Below are positions 15,222 to 26,200 of a stretch of 64,000 nt of DNA, one piece after another. Position 1 is the stretch's first letter. Every line of letters starts with the position of its first letter. Under the pieces are notes generated by a model that saw only the letters and a program-made list of their open reading frames with translations, was not told the origin of the DNA and searched no databases. The DNA is from a virus. The stretch spans positions 62,001-126,000 of the IMG/VR virus record IMGVR_UViG_3300044825_001821, one strand, 5' to 3'. A program made the translations under genes and the position numbers.

Positions 15222-16318
15222 TGGATAAAAAAAATTTTGCTGGTAAAGATGGTTTCATCTGGTGGACTGGAATCGTTGAAGATAGACAAGACCCATTAAA
15301 GTTAGGTCGTTGTCGTGTGCGTTGTCTAGGATGGCACGCCACAAATAAAATGGAACTTCCTACTAAAAATCTACCTTGGGCTGTTCCTGTCATTCCTGTA
15401 AACTCAGCGAATGTCTATACGCCAAATGAAGGTGATATGATGTTTGGTTTTTTTCTTGATGGTGAAAACGCTCAGTATCCTGTGATGCTTGGTAGTTTTC
15501 CAAGTATACCACTGAAGGCACCAAATCGTCAAGAAGCTTTTTCTGATCCAAGAACAGACGCAGAACTTTCTTCTGCGCCAAGAGCACCAAAATCTAAATC
15601 ATATAGAACTAATGGTTCTGGTGTACAAATAACCGAACAAGATAAGGCATCTTTGTATCCTTTTAATTTAGATGAACCAACAACTTCAAGAATTGCTCGA
15701 AACGATGAAGAGTCTATAAAAAATACTTTCATTCAAGAACGTAAAGATAACGTTGTTAAATCTGTTCCTGTTGCGGAGACTAGTGCTTGGACTGAACCAA
15801 CAACACAGTACGCAGCAAAATATCCATACAATAATGTTACTGAAACTGAATCTGGACACATTATGGAGTTTGATGATACTGTCGGTAAAGAACGTATTCA
15901 TCTTGCACATCGTAATGGTTCATTTCAAGAATGGTTTCCTGCGGGTGATAAAGTAGAAAAGATTACAAAAGATAATTATGAAATTGTCATGGGTAATGAC
16001 CGTGTTTACATAATGGGCAAATGTTTTGTTACGGTTCAAGGTGATGCCGAAGTTTATGTAAAAGAAAATGCTTATGTTAAAGTAGATAAGAATGTTAAAA
16101 TGACTGTTGGTAAAAATGTTGATGCCACAGTTAAGGGTGATGTAACTGCCACAGTCGATGGTAATCTCAATGGCACGATTAAAAAGAATGCTACGTTGGC
16201 TGTAACACAGCAATTAAAAGCTACTTGTCAAACATTAGACCTTAGAGCAAGTGGAACGGCGTTAATTAAATCTGGTGGTACTATGACTATACAAGGATCA
16301 ATAATTAGGTTGAACTAA
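15221..16318 (+). CDS. 5: gp5-like central spike without the lysozyme domain
   Basis: 365 residues (T4: 575). Residues ~10-95 form an OB-fold (FIWWTGIVEDRQDPLKLGR, LPWAVPVIPV, MMFGFFLDGENAQYPVMLG) as in gp5. A linker of about 100 residues then leads to HIMEFDDTVGKERIHLAHRN and a C-terminal triple beta-helix at about 250-365, with VxGxx/VKxN-type eight-residue repeats (YVKENAYVKVDKNVKMTVG). No T4-lysozyme motif is present between the two. In this phage GH24 and M15 domains occur instead in the minus-strand tape-measure-like proteins. Confidence 0.85.
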   Translation: MDKKNFAGKDGFIWWTGIVEDRQDPLKLGRCRVRCLGWHATNKMELPTKNLPWAVPVIPVNSANVYTPNEGDMMFGFFLDGENAQYPVMLGSFPSIPLKAPNRQEAFSDPRTDAELSSAPRAPKSKSYRTNGSGVQITEQDKASLYPFNLDEPTTSRIARNDEESIKNTFIQERKDNVVKSVPVAETSAWTEPTTQYAAKYPYNNVTETESGHIMEFDDTVGKERIHLAHRNGSFQEWFPAGDKVEKITKDNYEIVMGNDRVYIMGKCFVTVQGDAEVYVKENAYVKVDKNVKMTVGKNVDATVKGDVTATVDGNLNGTIKKNATLAVTQQLKATCQTLDLRASGTALIKSGGTMTIQGSIIRLN

Positions 16319-16320
16319 AC

Positions 16321-16518
16321 ATGAAACATGAATTTATTATTTTAGAAGATGGTGAATTGAAAACGTATACTCGTTTTGAAGATATACCAAAAAAATTTGA
16401 TGCGGTAATAAAGTTTAATCCATATATGCCACCGCCACCACACACAAAAGAAGATCATGAAGAGATAGAATCTTGGATGCCAAGATTTCGAGAGTTAATG
16501 AAAAGAGGAACATTGTAA
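16321..16518 (+). CDS. Small hypothetical protein in the spike operon (65 aa)
   Basis: Starts two bases after gp5 and ends just before the next gene. It is acidic at the N terminus (EFIILEDGELKTYTRFEDI), has a proline run MPPPPH in the middle and a basic C-terminal helix. No transmembrane segment is seen. I recognise no family. In T4 the corresponding spot holds small 5.x genes; a baseplate assembly role is only positional inference. Confidence 0.6.
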   Translation: MKHEFIILEDGELKTYTRFEDIPKKFDAVIKFNPYMPPPPHTKEDHEEIESWMPRFRELMKRGTL

Positions 16519-16521
16519 TAA

Positions 16522-17472
16522 ATGGCTTTATCAACATATGGTACACAATTTAGAGTAATACCTGCTGGAGAAACTGTGACGTTTTCACATGCCAAAACTT
16601 TGGTTGATGGGGGACAACCTGTTAATGTTTCGTTTGTAAATGCTAAGGTTGATAAAGGATTATCAACAGAGGGTGTCATAACTAGTGCTGTAATGTCAAA
16701 CACAAGTTGTGTTCTTACATCTGTGGGTTTGTTGCAGTTTTATATAACAACTTATACTTTGTCTGGAAAATATGGAGATGATTTAGCTACAAGAGATATC
16801 TATCAGGTAATAAACACGAACAACTATGATGAAAACGCCTCTAGTTTTTATGAATCAGAAGCAAAACCAACTGGCGATTTTCCAGTGACTACGTACAATA
16901 GTTATTCAGCACTACTTGCGGCAAAAGCACCTTCACACAGTTCAACAACAGGGTGGAATAATATTGTAAAATTTTATCCTGATGACTCAGCAGAAAAAAC
17001 TGTAACTTTCACTTTTCTTGCACAGGGAGTTACAACTGAGTTTACTCAAAAGGTACACTTAATACCTACTAGGTATTTTACACGGTTAAACACTTTGATG
17101 AATAACATATATGCTGAAGAAAATCCAAGCAGTCCATCAAGAACGATAATTGAATATCAGTTTGCTTTAGATACTTTTACGGCAGATGGAATACTAACAA
17201 CTTTTGGACCAATGTCCAGAACACCTAGCTATAAAACGGGAACAACAGAGTATAATGTTGCAGTTTATTTTGCTGGAAGTAATTTGGTTGTAACACCTTC
17301 AATGTACACAATAAGTGGTAATTATATAACTTTTACTTCTGCTCCTCCCGCAGGCACAATAAAAGTTTATCATACGGATGATGCAGGGAATTGGTTATCG
17401 GTTGGAGATGGTGCATCTGCGACTCCAACATATACATCAGACCCAGCAGGTTGGGTAGAACCTGCCGAATAA
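16522..17472 (+). CDS. Putative baseplate/tail structural protein (316 aa)
   Basis: A mostly beta, Thr/Ser-rich protein between the spike and its PAAR tip. The C-terminal ~90 residues carry a module ending TISGNYITFTSAPPAGTIKV, a pattern also seen in fibre proteins here (38598, 41785, 44644). That module is a beta-sandwich found in phage fibres. N-terminal residues 1-200 show no recognised family. Possible roles are a spike-associated protein or a short fibre. No signal peptide. Position suggests incorporation in the baseplate hub. Confidence 0.6.
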   Translation: MALSTYGTQFRVIPAGETVTFSHAKTLVDGGQPVNVSFVNAKVDKGLSTEGVITSAVMSNTSCVLTSVGLLQFYITTYTLSGKYGDDLATRDIYQVINTNNYDENASSFYESEAKPTGDFPVTTYNSYSALLAAKAPSHSSTTGWNNIVKFYPDDSAEKTVTFTFLAQGVTTEFTQKVHLIPTRYFTRLNTLMNNIYAEENPSSPSRTIIEYQFALDTFTADGILTTFGPMSRTPSYKTGTTEYNVAVYFAGSNLVVTPSMYTISGNYITFTSAPPAGTIKVYHTDDAGNWLSVGDGASATPTYTSDPAGWVEPAE

Positions 17473-17482
17473 GGAGAAAATT

Positions 17483-17773
17483 ATGCCAGCAGCATGTAGA
17501 ATTGGAGATATGGATATTACGCATTGTTCAACACCATCAAGAGCCCAAGGCTCAACGAATGTTTTAGTGAATGGTATACCTTGGAGTTGCCAAGGTCATA
17601 TTAATACGCCACATTTGATTCCTGGAGATGACCCATGTTTTGTTCATTCTGCGGCAATTTCATCTGGCTCAAGTACCGTAAGAGTTAATGGTAGAGGTGC
17701 TGGTCGTGTTGGTGATGGTATTGGGGGATGTACTGCTGTTGCTGCTGGTTCACCAAATGTTTTTGCAGGCTGA
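17483..17773 (+). CDS. PAAR-type spike tip protein
   Basis: 96 residues, MPAACRIGDMDITHCS at the start, then VLVNGIPWSCQGHINT and VRVNGRGAGRVGDGIGGCTA. Pro/Ala/Gly-rich loops and His/Cys residues for a bound metal ion are the mark of PAAR repeats, which cap the gp5/VgrG beta-helix as a sharp tip (T4 gp5.4). The GGAG site upstream is strong. It likely makes the point that pierces the outer membrane. Call is confident from motif and place. Confidence 0.88.
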   Translation: MPAACRIGDMDITHCSTPSRAQGSTNVLVNGIPWSCQGHINTPHLIPGDDPCFVHSAAISSGSSTVRVNGRGAGRVGDGIGGCTAVAAGSPNVFAG

Positions 17774-17784
17774 ATAAATAAAAC

Positions 17785-18207
17785 ATGACTACCACAATAG
17801 TATCAAATAATCCTAGAATCAAGTCTGAAAGATCGTACAGAGATTTAGACTTATCTTTTACTGTGCATCCTGTTAAGAAGGATGTGTCTAAGCATCTCAA
17901 CGAGTATGCTGTAATCAACTCAGTAAAAAACTTAATATCTACTAACTTTTTTGAACGCCCATTTAGACCGCAGATAGGAAGTGGTTTAAGAAGTCTATTA
18001 TTTGAAAATGTAGACCCTATTATTTCAGCGCAAATAGAAAGAGCAATACAAGAAACAATTTTGAACTATGAACCAAGAGTTGAAATAACAAATGTTTCTG
18101 TAACTGCTTATCCTGATGATAATCGTTATAATGTATCGATGACCTTTTTTATTATTAATAATCCAAACCCAATTACTATTGACTTTTTCTTAGAGAGAAT
18201 TAGATAA
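17785..18207 (+). CDS. 25: gp25-like baseplate wedge protein
   Basis: 140 residues (T4: 132). LDLSFTVHPVKKDVSKHLN, NLISTNFFERPFRPQIGSGL, LLFENVDPIISAQIERAI and NYEPRVEI are the conserved blocks of the GPW/gp25 family, whose fold is lysozyme-like though usually without muramidase function. It is a core wedge piece that starts sheath polymerisation. The ATG is 11 bases after the PAAR stop without a good ribosome site. Confidence 0.92.
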   Translation: MTTTIVSNNPRIKSERSYRDLDLSFTVHPVKKDVSKHLNEYAVINSVKNLISTNFFERPFRPQIGSGLRSLLFENVDPIISAQIERAIQETILNYEPRVEITNVSVTAYPDDNRYNVSMTFFIINNPNPITIDFFLERIR

Positions 18208-18209
18208 AA

Positions 18210-20267
18210 ATGGCAGATCGTTTAACGGTAACTGACCTTGATTTTGATACTATCAAGGAAAATTTAAAGACGTTTCTTAATCAACAGTCGGAGTTTACCG
18301 ACTATGATTTTGAAGGTTCTGGCCTGAATATTCTTTTAGATATTCTTGCTTACAATACTCATTATCAAGCATATTACTTGAACATGATTGCCAATGAAGC
18401 ATTCATGGATACCGCTCTGTTACGTGATTCGGTTGTTTCACATGCCAAAACTTTAGGGTACGTGCCTTACTCACGTAAAGCGCCAAGCGCAAAAATTAAC
18501 TTTACAGTAAACACAAGTACAAGCACAGCAGCAACACTGACAATACCTAAAGGGTTCAAATTTATTTCCAATGAAATTGATGGAGTGAGTTATAGTTTTG
18601 TGACTTTGGCTGAAAAAGTTATAACAAAAGCTAATACTGATTTTAGTTTTATTGATCTGCCAATTTACGAAGGCCAGTTGGTCACGTATACGTATGTTCA
18701 CAATCAGGCGACTAACCCAAAACAAATATTCAAAATTCCAGATTCTGGAATTGATACTTCGACGATTTCTGTTACTGTCCAACCATCTCAAGGTAATACT
18801 TCTGTAGAAGTGTTTTCTTTGGCAACGGATGCTTCTGAGACAGAAGTGTATTCTCCTGTCTTTTATTTACAAGAAGGTAAAGCACAGACATATGATATCT
18901 ATTTTGGAAATGATGCTATTGGAAAATCTATTGCTGATGGTTCAGTAGTTACAATTTCATACTTGATCACGAATGGTTCGTTGGCAAATAAAGCGAACAA
19001 TTTTGTTGCTACCGATTCATTGGTTGATTCATTAGGCAATTCTCAAACAGATTTCATAATTGATCCTGTGTCTGAAGCGACTGGTGGTTCGGAAAGAGAA
19101 TCTGTTGACAGTATTAAATTTACTGCTCCTTTGCAATTCACAACGCAAAATCGTTTGGTAACATTTAAAGATTATGAAACATATATTCAGAAAACATATC
19201 CATCGGTAGACTCTGTTTCTGTGTGGGGTGGAGAAGATGAGACACCTCCAACATTTGGTACAGTTTACGTTGCACTAAAACCAAAACAAAATTATTACTT
19301 AACCGATACGGAAAAACAAAGAATTATTGATGAGGTTATTAAACCTAAAGCGGTTGTTGCTGTTCAAACTATAATTCGTGATCCAGAATTTGTTTATTTA
19401 CTATTGACCAATGAAGTTAGTTATGATGCCAAGAAAACTACACAAACTGAAGAGCAATTAAAAACATCAATTAGAAATGCAATTTTAAATTATAAGAGCA
19501 CATACTTAGATAAATTTTCTGGTAAGTTTGTTGCATCAAGAGTACAGGATGCTATTGATTCCGTTGATAGAGTTGCAATTTTAGGTTCTAAAGTTACAGT
19601 TCGAGTTCAAAAAAGATTTGAACCCGATCTAACTGCTTCTGTTCCTTATACAATTAGCTTTAACGTTCCTTTGAAAAGAGGTACAATTGGTAACAAAATG
19701 ACTTCAACATTCTTTGCTGTTGATGATTCTTCTGGTGTTGAAAGAGAGGTTCAGTTTGATGAAGTACCTCAATCATTCTCTGGAATCACTGCAATTGAAG
19801 TTATTAACCCTGGCCAACAGTATACAACTGCGCCAACAGTGACTATTAATGGTGATGGAGAAGGTGCAACTGCTGTGGCAAGAATTGTTAATGGAAGTAT
19901 TGCAGCAATTGATATCACAAATAGGGGAATTGATTACACAAGAGCCACGGTAACAATTAGTGGGGGTGGTGGTTTTGGTGGAGAGGGTGCTGTGGTGATT
20001 GATGGTAGAGTTGGAACTATTCGCACAGTTTACTACGATTCTAGATCACAAAGACAAATTGTTGATGAAAACGCAGGTACGATTGACTATGATGCCGGTG
20101 TCATTAATATATCGAATATTTTAATTAAAAGAGTCATCTCTGATGATGATTTAATTCGTCTTTCGATTGAATTAAATAAAGGTATTGTAGATACAGCAAA
20201 AAATGTCATCATGACGATTGATGAATTTGATCCAAGTTCAATTAGCACAACATTAGAAGCAGAATGA
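18210..20267 (+). CDS. 6: gp6-like baseplate wedge protein
   Basis: 685 residues (T4: 660), of the gp6/J family that forms the dimeric core of each wedge. Recognised blocks are FLNQQSEFTDYDFEGSGL, LDILAYNTHYQAYYLNMIAN and AFMDTALLRDSVVSHAKTLG, followed by the mid-protein FTTQNRLVTFKDYETYIQK. Residues ~525-600 hold a Gly-rich repeat (YTTAPTVTINGDGEGATAVA, then a second turn) that is not in T4 and also appears in the 2100-residue protein, so it is probably an inserted surface domain. Overlaps the next start by four bases. Confidence 0.92.
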   Translation: MADRLTVTDLDFDTIKENLKTFLNQQSEFTDYDFEGSGLNILLDILAYNTHYQAYYLNMIANEAFMDTALLRDSVVSHAKTLGYVPYSRKAPSAKINFTVNTSTSTAATLTIPKGFKFISNEIDGVSYSFVTLAEKVITKANTDFSFIDLPIYEGQLVTYTYVHNQATNPKQIFKIPDSGIDTSTISVTVQPSQGNTSVEVFSLATDASETEVYSPVFYLQEGKAQTYDIYFGNDAIGKSIADGSVVTISYLITNGSLANKANNFVATDSLVDSLGNSQTDFIIDPVSEATGGSERESVDSIKFTAPLQFTTQNRLVTFKDYETYIQKTYPSVDSVSVWGGEDETPPTFGTVYVALKPKQNYYLTDTEKQRIIDEVIKPKAVVAVQTIIRDPEFVYLLLTNEVSYDAKKTTQTEEQLKTSIRNAILNYKSTYLDKFSGKFVASRVQDAIDSVDRVAILGSKVTVRVQKRFEPDLTASVPYTISFNVPLKRGTIGNKMTSTFFAVDDSSGVEREVQFDEVPQSFSGITAIEVINPGQQYTTAPTVTINGDGEGATAVARIVNGSIAAIDITNRGIDYTRATVTISGGGGFGGEGAVVIDGRVGTIRTVYYDSRSQRQIVDENAGTIDYDAGVINISNILIKRVISDDDLIRLSIELNKGIVDTAKNVIMTIDEFDPSSISTTLEAE

Positions 20268-23200
20268 CAACTGATTTAAAAACATCCATTCTTGTAGAGC
20301 AACAGGTTCCCGAATTCGTTAGGGAAGAGTTTCCCCAATTCATTAAGTTTTTAAAAGCTTATTATGAATTTTTGGAAGAGAAACAAGGTGTCGAAAAGAA
20401 TGATCTGGTTACCTTTGCAAAAAAATTAAAAACGGCAAAAGATGTTGATGAGTCTTTGGATGAGTTTGAAGCGGGCTTTTATAGCACGTTTGCCGCACTT
20501 ATACCATACGAAGTTCAGTGTGATAAAGAACTGTTATTCAAACAACTGGTAAATTTATATAAGTCAAAAGGCTCCGAGAATTCATTCAAACTTATTTTTC
20601 ATTTACTTTTTGGTGAAGATGTAGACGTTATTTTACCAAAAAATAATGTTATTAAACCTTCTGCAAGTAAGTGGACGGTAGATAATAAGCTTAATATTAA
20701 TACATCAGTCTATTCTTACTATGACGCAGATGGTACACAAAAAACATTTGATCTTACTCAACAAGTAAATCCAGATGAGATTTCTGTGTATGTTAATGAT
20801 GTTATTTTAAATCATGGCGTAGACTATTTCATTCAAAAAGAAAATCTAAAATTAATTTTTTTCAACGCTCCATCTAACGGTTCAAATGTAAAAGTTTTTT
20901 ATGAGAATTTTGATTATAAACTATTTGTAAACAGAAAAGTCACTGGTTTAAGTTCTGGCGCTAGTGCTATTATTGAAGATTCGAATTTAAAGTCTATTTC
21001 GGATACGTTCAATTTAGGTTTGCCAATTGAACTATTAATTAATGCTAAATCGTTACAAAGAAGATTCTTTAATGGTGAAGTTGTTTCTATACCTCTATTC
21101 AATTCAAACAATGTTTTGATTGAAACAAGAGTTACCACTTTTTCTGTGGTTAGAAAATTAAACGTAGTTTCTGCTGGACAAGACTATAAAGTTGGAGATA
21201 GAGTAACACTTGTAAGTGGTGATCCACTTAGAAATGCCATCGGTGAGGTTGAAACAGTTTACGAAGGCCTTATTGAAAGTATTCTTATTGGTGATGGTGG
21301 TGCTACATTTACAAATGCTGCTCCTTTATACATTACGGGTAATGGCTCTAGTTTTTATCTAGAAGGTGCTGTTGATGGTATCGACTTATCTGGTAAAAAT
21401 GCCGCAAACGTTTGGTATATTTCTACAGACGTTATTAAGAGTTTTAATGGTACGTCATTTGCAGCAAACACTATAATTAGCAATGCGACTTATGGCTTTG
21501 CTGCAAACGCAAACGCATCACTTGATGCAAGAATTATTGATGCTTTATTGACCGAAGCTATACCAATGGGTCCGATTACAAACGTCAAAGTTCTTTTGAC
21601 ATCGGCACCATTGACGGCAACACCAGAAATTAATGTTGAAGGTGGATATTATTCAACCGACAGAACAGCAAAAACTTTTGGTTCAATTGCGAAATTTAAA
21701 ATTAACGATGGTGGTTCGGGATATGCTGTTGGTGATGAAATTGTATTTGATCCAATTCCTAACTTAGAATTATATCCTCAAGCAAAATTTGCTTATGGTG
21801 CAGCGGCGGTTGTTGGCAATGTTAGCATAACTGGAGGAATTACAAGGGTAGATGTTGCCAACACAAGAATTGATGGCAACGTAAAAGTCACATCAGTTGG
21901 TTCAACACAAGTTCAAGAAGATTACTTACCAGCTAGTGGTGAAGTAAGAACAAGATTTCTTTCACAACTAAAAAAGGGTGATATTGTTGATATCAATGGT
22001 GAGTCAAGAATAGTTGATACTATTACCAGTGATCAGATATTTTCAGTTGAACCTCCAGGATTTACCTATCTACACACAAAGAAAAAACTAGGCATTTACA
22101 ATCGTTACCCTAGAGGTGGTTATGGATACATGCCGGGTAATTTTCCATCATTAAATGTAACAAGCAACAGTGCAGGGTCGGGTGCAAACATTGAAGTTTA
22201 CTCAATTGCTTCTGATGGTGAAACTCTTTCTGGTGCTGGATTTGGAACCGCTGGTGCTATTTTAAGTATTAAACTTATTGATCCTGGCGCAGGATATCAG
22301 TTTGTACCTACAGCAAACATCGTGAGTACAACGGGTACTGGTGGTTTAGCAGGAGCCGAAATTGAACAATCGTTCACAACAGGTACTGGTCGTTGGACAT
22401 CTTCAGATTCTATCGTATCATCCATCGAAAGAAAGATTCAAGGTAGTGATTACTACGTAGATTATTCTTATCTACTTTCTTCAAGAGTTGAATTCTACAA
22501 ATATAAAAAGATTTTAAAAGAACTTCTACATCCAGTAGGTTTTGCACGTTACTCAGATTATACAAAGTCTGCTGTTGTAGAAAGAGATGATATTGTTGTT
22601 ACAAGAATGGATCACAGACAAGATGATCAATTCTTAACAATATCAGGAAGAGTCAACACGGGCAACGGAAGTATTGCTGTAACTGGTGTGAATACTAAGT
22701 TTAACATTGCTGTATCTTCTGGCATATTACAAGTCGGCTCACAGATTGCAGTCAACGGTGAACAGAGAACAATCAATGCCATTATCAGTAACACAAGATT
22801 AATTACCAGTGGAAACGTTGATAATATTTCTTGGACAGGACCATACAATACTCCTACTGGAAATGGTATGTCTAATGGATTCATTGTGTTCAGTGGAGGT
22901 GGTGGTAGACTAACATCATTGACCATTGAAAATGCTGGTTCAGGATATTCAAACGGTATTTTAGAATTCCTAGATGCTGATGAAGGAATTAGAGCAATCG
23001 CAAATGCGGAAACTTGGTTAGCAGGTGAAACAGGAGTTTTAACTGTTACAGCAAACGCTGGAGCAAAAGCGGTCAATAGTTGGATAACCTTCAGTGGAAA
23101 TACGATTGGTTATGTTGCAAATGCACGTGTATATGTTAATTCTACCGGAGCAATTATAAATGTTGTTGTTGCAAACACAGGACATTATTCAACTCTGTCA

Positions 23201-26200
23201 AATGTTCCAACAATTGGAAACGTTTATACAAGTCTGACCTATTATGAAAATACAGCAACAATAGCAGGTTCGTCTTACACAAATGCCGAGTTTTCTTTAG
23301 TTGTAGCAAAGACAGGTTCATTAAAGAGAGTTACATTAACTGAAGGTGGTTTGTATTCAAACAAACCAAGAATCATACCTTCTTTTGACCCACATTACGT
23401 TTACTACTCTAATACATTTACAGTTGTAAATCCTGGTCAAGGATATAGCAATGGTACATTAATTATATTGGGTGGAGATTCTTTCAGAGCGGCAAACGCA
23501 CAAATCGAAGTTTTCCCAGACAAAGTTCAAATCAATGCCATTTCAAACAACGCTTCAGCGATTGCTGTTAATAGTTGGATTGTTTTAGATGGCACTTACG
23601 ACTCGACTGTAAATTCATTGAATGCACGTGTCTTTGTTAATACAACAGGACATGTTATAAGAGTACAAGTTTATGATAGAGGATTATATTCTGGTTTGCC
23701 AGTTAATATAGGATTAGGTTCGAATATTGCAATTACATCAGCAAACTTGAGATATTATGAAAATAATGATGTGATGACGACAACATCTAATAATCAAGTA
23801 AACGCAATATTCACATTGTCTACAACCAGACTACGTTCTAATGGTGGAATTAGAACTATCAATGTAATTGATAGTGGTTTGTATGATGGGAATGCATCTC
23901 TTATTTTCCCAAATACAAATCAAAACCTAGTGATCTATCAAGCAAACGTAAGAAGTGAAGTTGGTGTTCTTCGACTTGCTGCTAATGTTGCTGGTGTTAG
24001 TGTAAATGGTTACCTAAGATTTGCGGGTGCAAATAGTAATTCGGCAAATGCATTTGCTTCGGTTAATAGTGCTGGTTTCGTTGATAGTGTTGTCATTTAT
24101 GCCAATGGTGTTTACACAGACGCCAATGATCCACCAAGAGTTGTTCCTGACTCCGGCGTTATAGCCGTCACGGCTAATAGTGATGCTGTTGCTGTTAATA
24201 GTTGGATTACCTTTGGTGGTTCTGGTAGTAATGTTGCAAACGCACGTGTATATGTTAATACTGAGGGATATATTGAAAATGTTACTGTGATTGCAAATGG
24301 TGCATATGAAATTGGACCGTCACTGTCGAACGTTTATACACAATTAAGATATTTTGATGCAGCATCATCTAATGGCTCAAATGGCAACACAATTGCATTT
24401 GGCACATATACAAATGCTGTCTTTACAATTACAACACCAAACGTGCTTTATCAGATCGATTACACAAAGAATGAAGGTCAAGGTCATTCGAATGGTATAG
24501 TTTTATTCAATGATTATATTGTAGATTCGGTTTCCGTAAACACAGATGCGGTCGGCGTTAATAGCTGGATTAATTTCTATACAACAATTGATGATCCACG
24601 TTATACGACATCAAACATTGCTGTGGCAAATGCACGTGTATACGTCAACGATAAGAACTATATCGTAAATGTAACTATGATTGCCAATGGCACATATTTT
24701 GAAGCGCCAACAATAGGTGCAAATGCCAACGTATATACTGGTCTAAAGTATTTCAATTCAACATCTTCAAACGGTTCAAATGGTTTCCCAATTGGAGCAT
24801 ATTCATTTACGAATGCTGTGTTTACAATTAACACATCAAGATTAACAAATCGTCCAGCGGATGTGAGAGTTGAAGTCTGGCCAGCAAATGGTTCTATTCG
24901 TAGATTGACAATTGTTGATCCTGGTCTTTACGATAATACTGCAAGAATTTCTGGCATCGAAGCTAATGCTGGTGCTATTGCCGTCAACAGTTGGATTACG
25001 TTCTCGGGCGTAAGTAGTAACGCAGCAAACGCACGTATCTTTGTAAATACGACAGGACATGTTGTAAATGTTACGATGTATGCAAATGGTTTATATCAAT
25101 CCAAACCAACAATTGCAAACGTTTATACAGACTTAACATATTTTGAAAATACTGCTTCAATTGCAGGTTCATCTTATACGAACGCAGTGTTCTCTCTGTT
25201 GACATATCACATCCCAACAACAAATGGACCTTTACGTGCAATTGTAAACACACAACCAAAATCAATCAGTTCCGTGGCAGCAAACGTAGGTAATCCTACA
25301 GGAACTATTAGAACATATAATGGTGTGGCTCACACAAATGGATTTGTAGTATTCTCTGGAGGAAATCCAATTCGAAGTGCAAATGCTTCAATTGAAGTTT
25401 TTCCAAGTAATGGTTCGATTAGAAGTATTACAATCAATGATGTGGGTTTATATCGAAATGTTTCTGGATTATCAGCATCGGTTGCTTCTAACTCAATACC
25501 AAATTCAATAACTCAAGTTTTACCTTTACTTCCTGATTTTGGTGGTAACAATTACTCGAATGGTTATCTGAAAATTGTGGGTGGCGGAGCAAACACTGAG
25601 GCAAATGTTTACATTGAAGCCACACCTTCTACGGATCCAATCCCAGGAAGAATCATCAGAACGGTGATAAATAGAATTGGATTGTATTCAAACATTGCGA
25701 ATGTTTCTTTATATCCAGGTGTTGAAAGTGTGTCTTTCAATGCTGGTGCGGTTGCAGTTAATAGTTGGATTGTGTTCACTGGAACACCAGACAATCTGGG
25801 AGCAGCAACTCTAAACGTAGCAAATGCACGTGTATATGTAAATGATAAGAACTACATCGTAAACGTTGTAGTATCTTCAAATGGCATTTATGTGAATGGT
25901 GCGGCATCAATATCAAATGTCTACATGAATTTGAAATATTTTAATGCTTCATCTGCTAATGGTTCAAATGGATTTAACATTGCCACTTACTCATATACCA
26001 ATGCAGCATTTACCGTTACGATGGGTCCAGTTCTTCATCATGCGGCCAATGGTATTCGACAAACACCTAATGTGTTTATGCAGTATGTGACGCCCGCTGG
26101 AGTAATTATTACTGGAAATACTGGCGCAAGATTTACATTAGGTTACAATGCCAACACAACAAACTTGGCAAATCTTGTAATTACAACGTCGGCAAACGTT

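Noticed and set aside
17774-17780. ATAAATA motif before gp25
   Set aside because: Only five bases from the ATG; a late transcript would begin inside the gene, and gp25 is tightly coupled to the PAAR gene.
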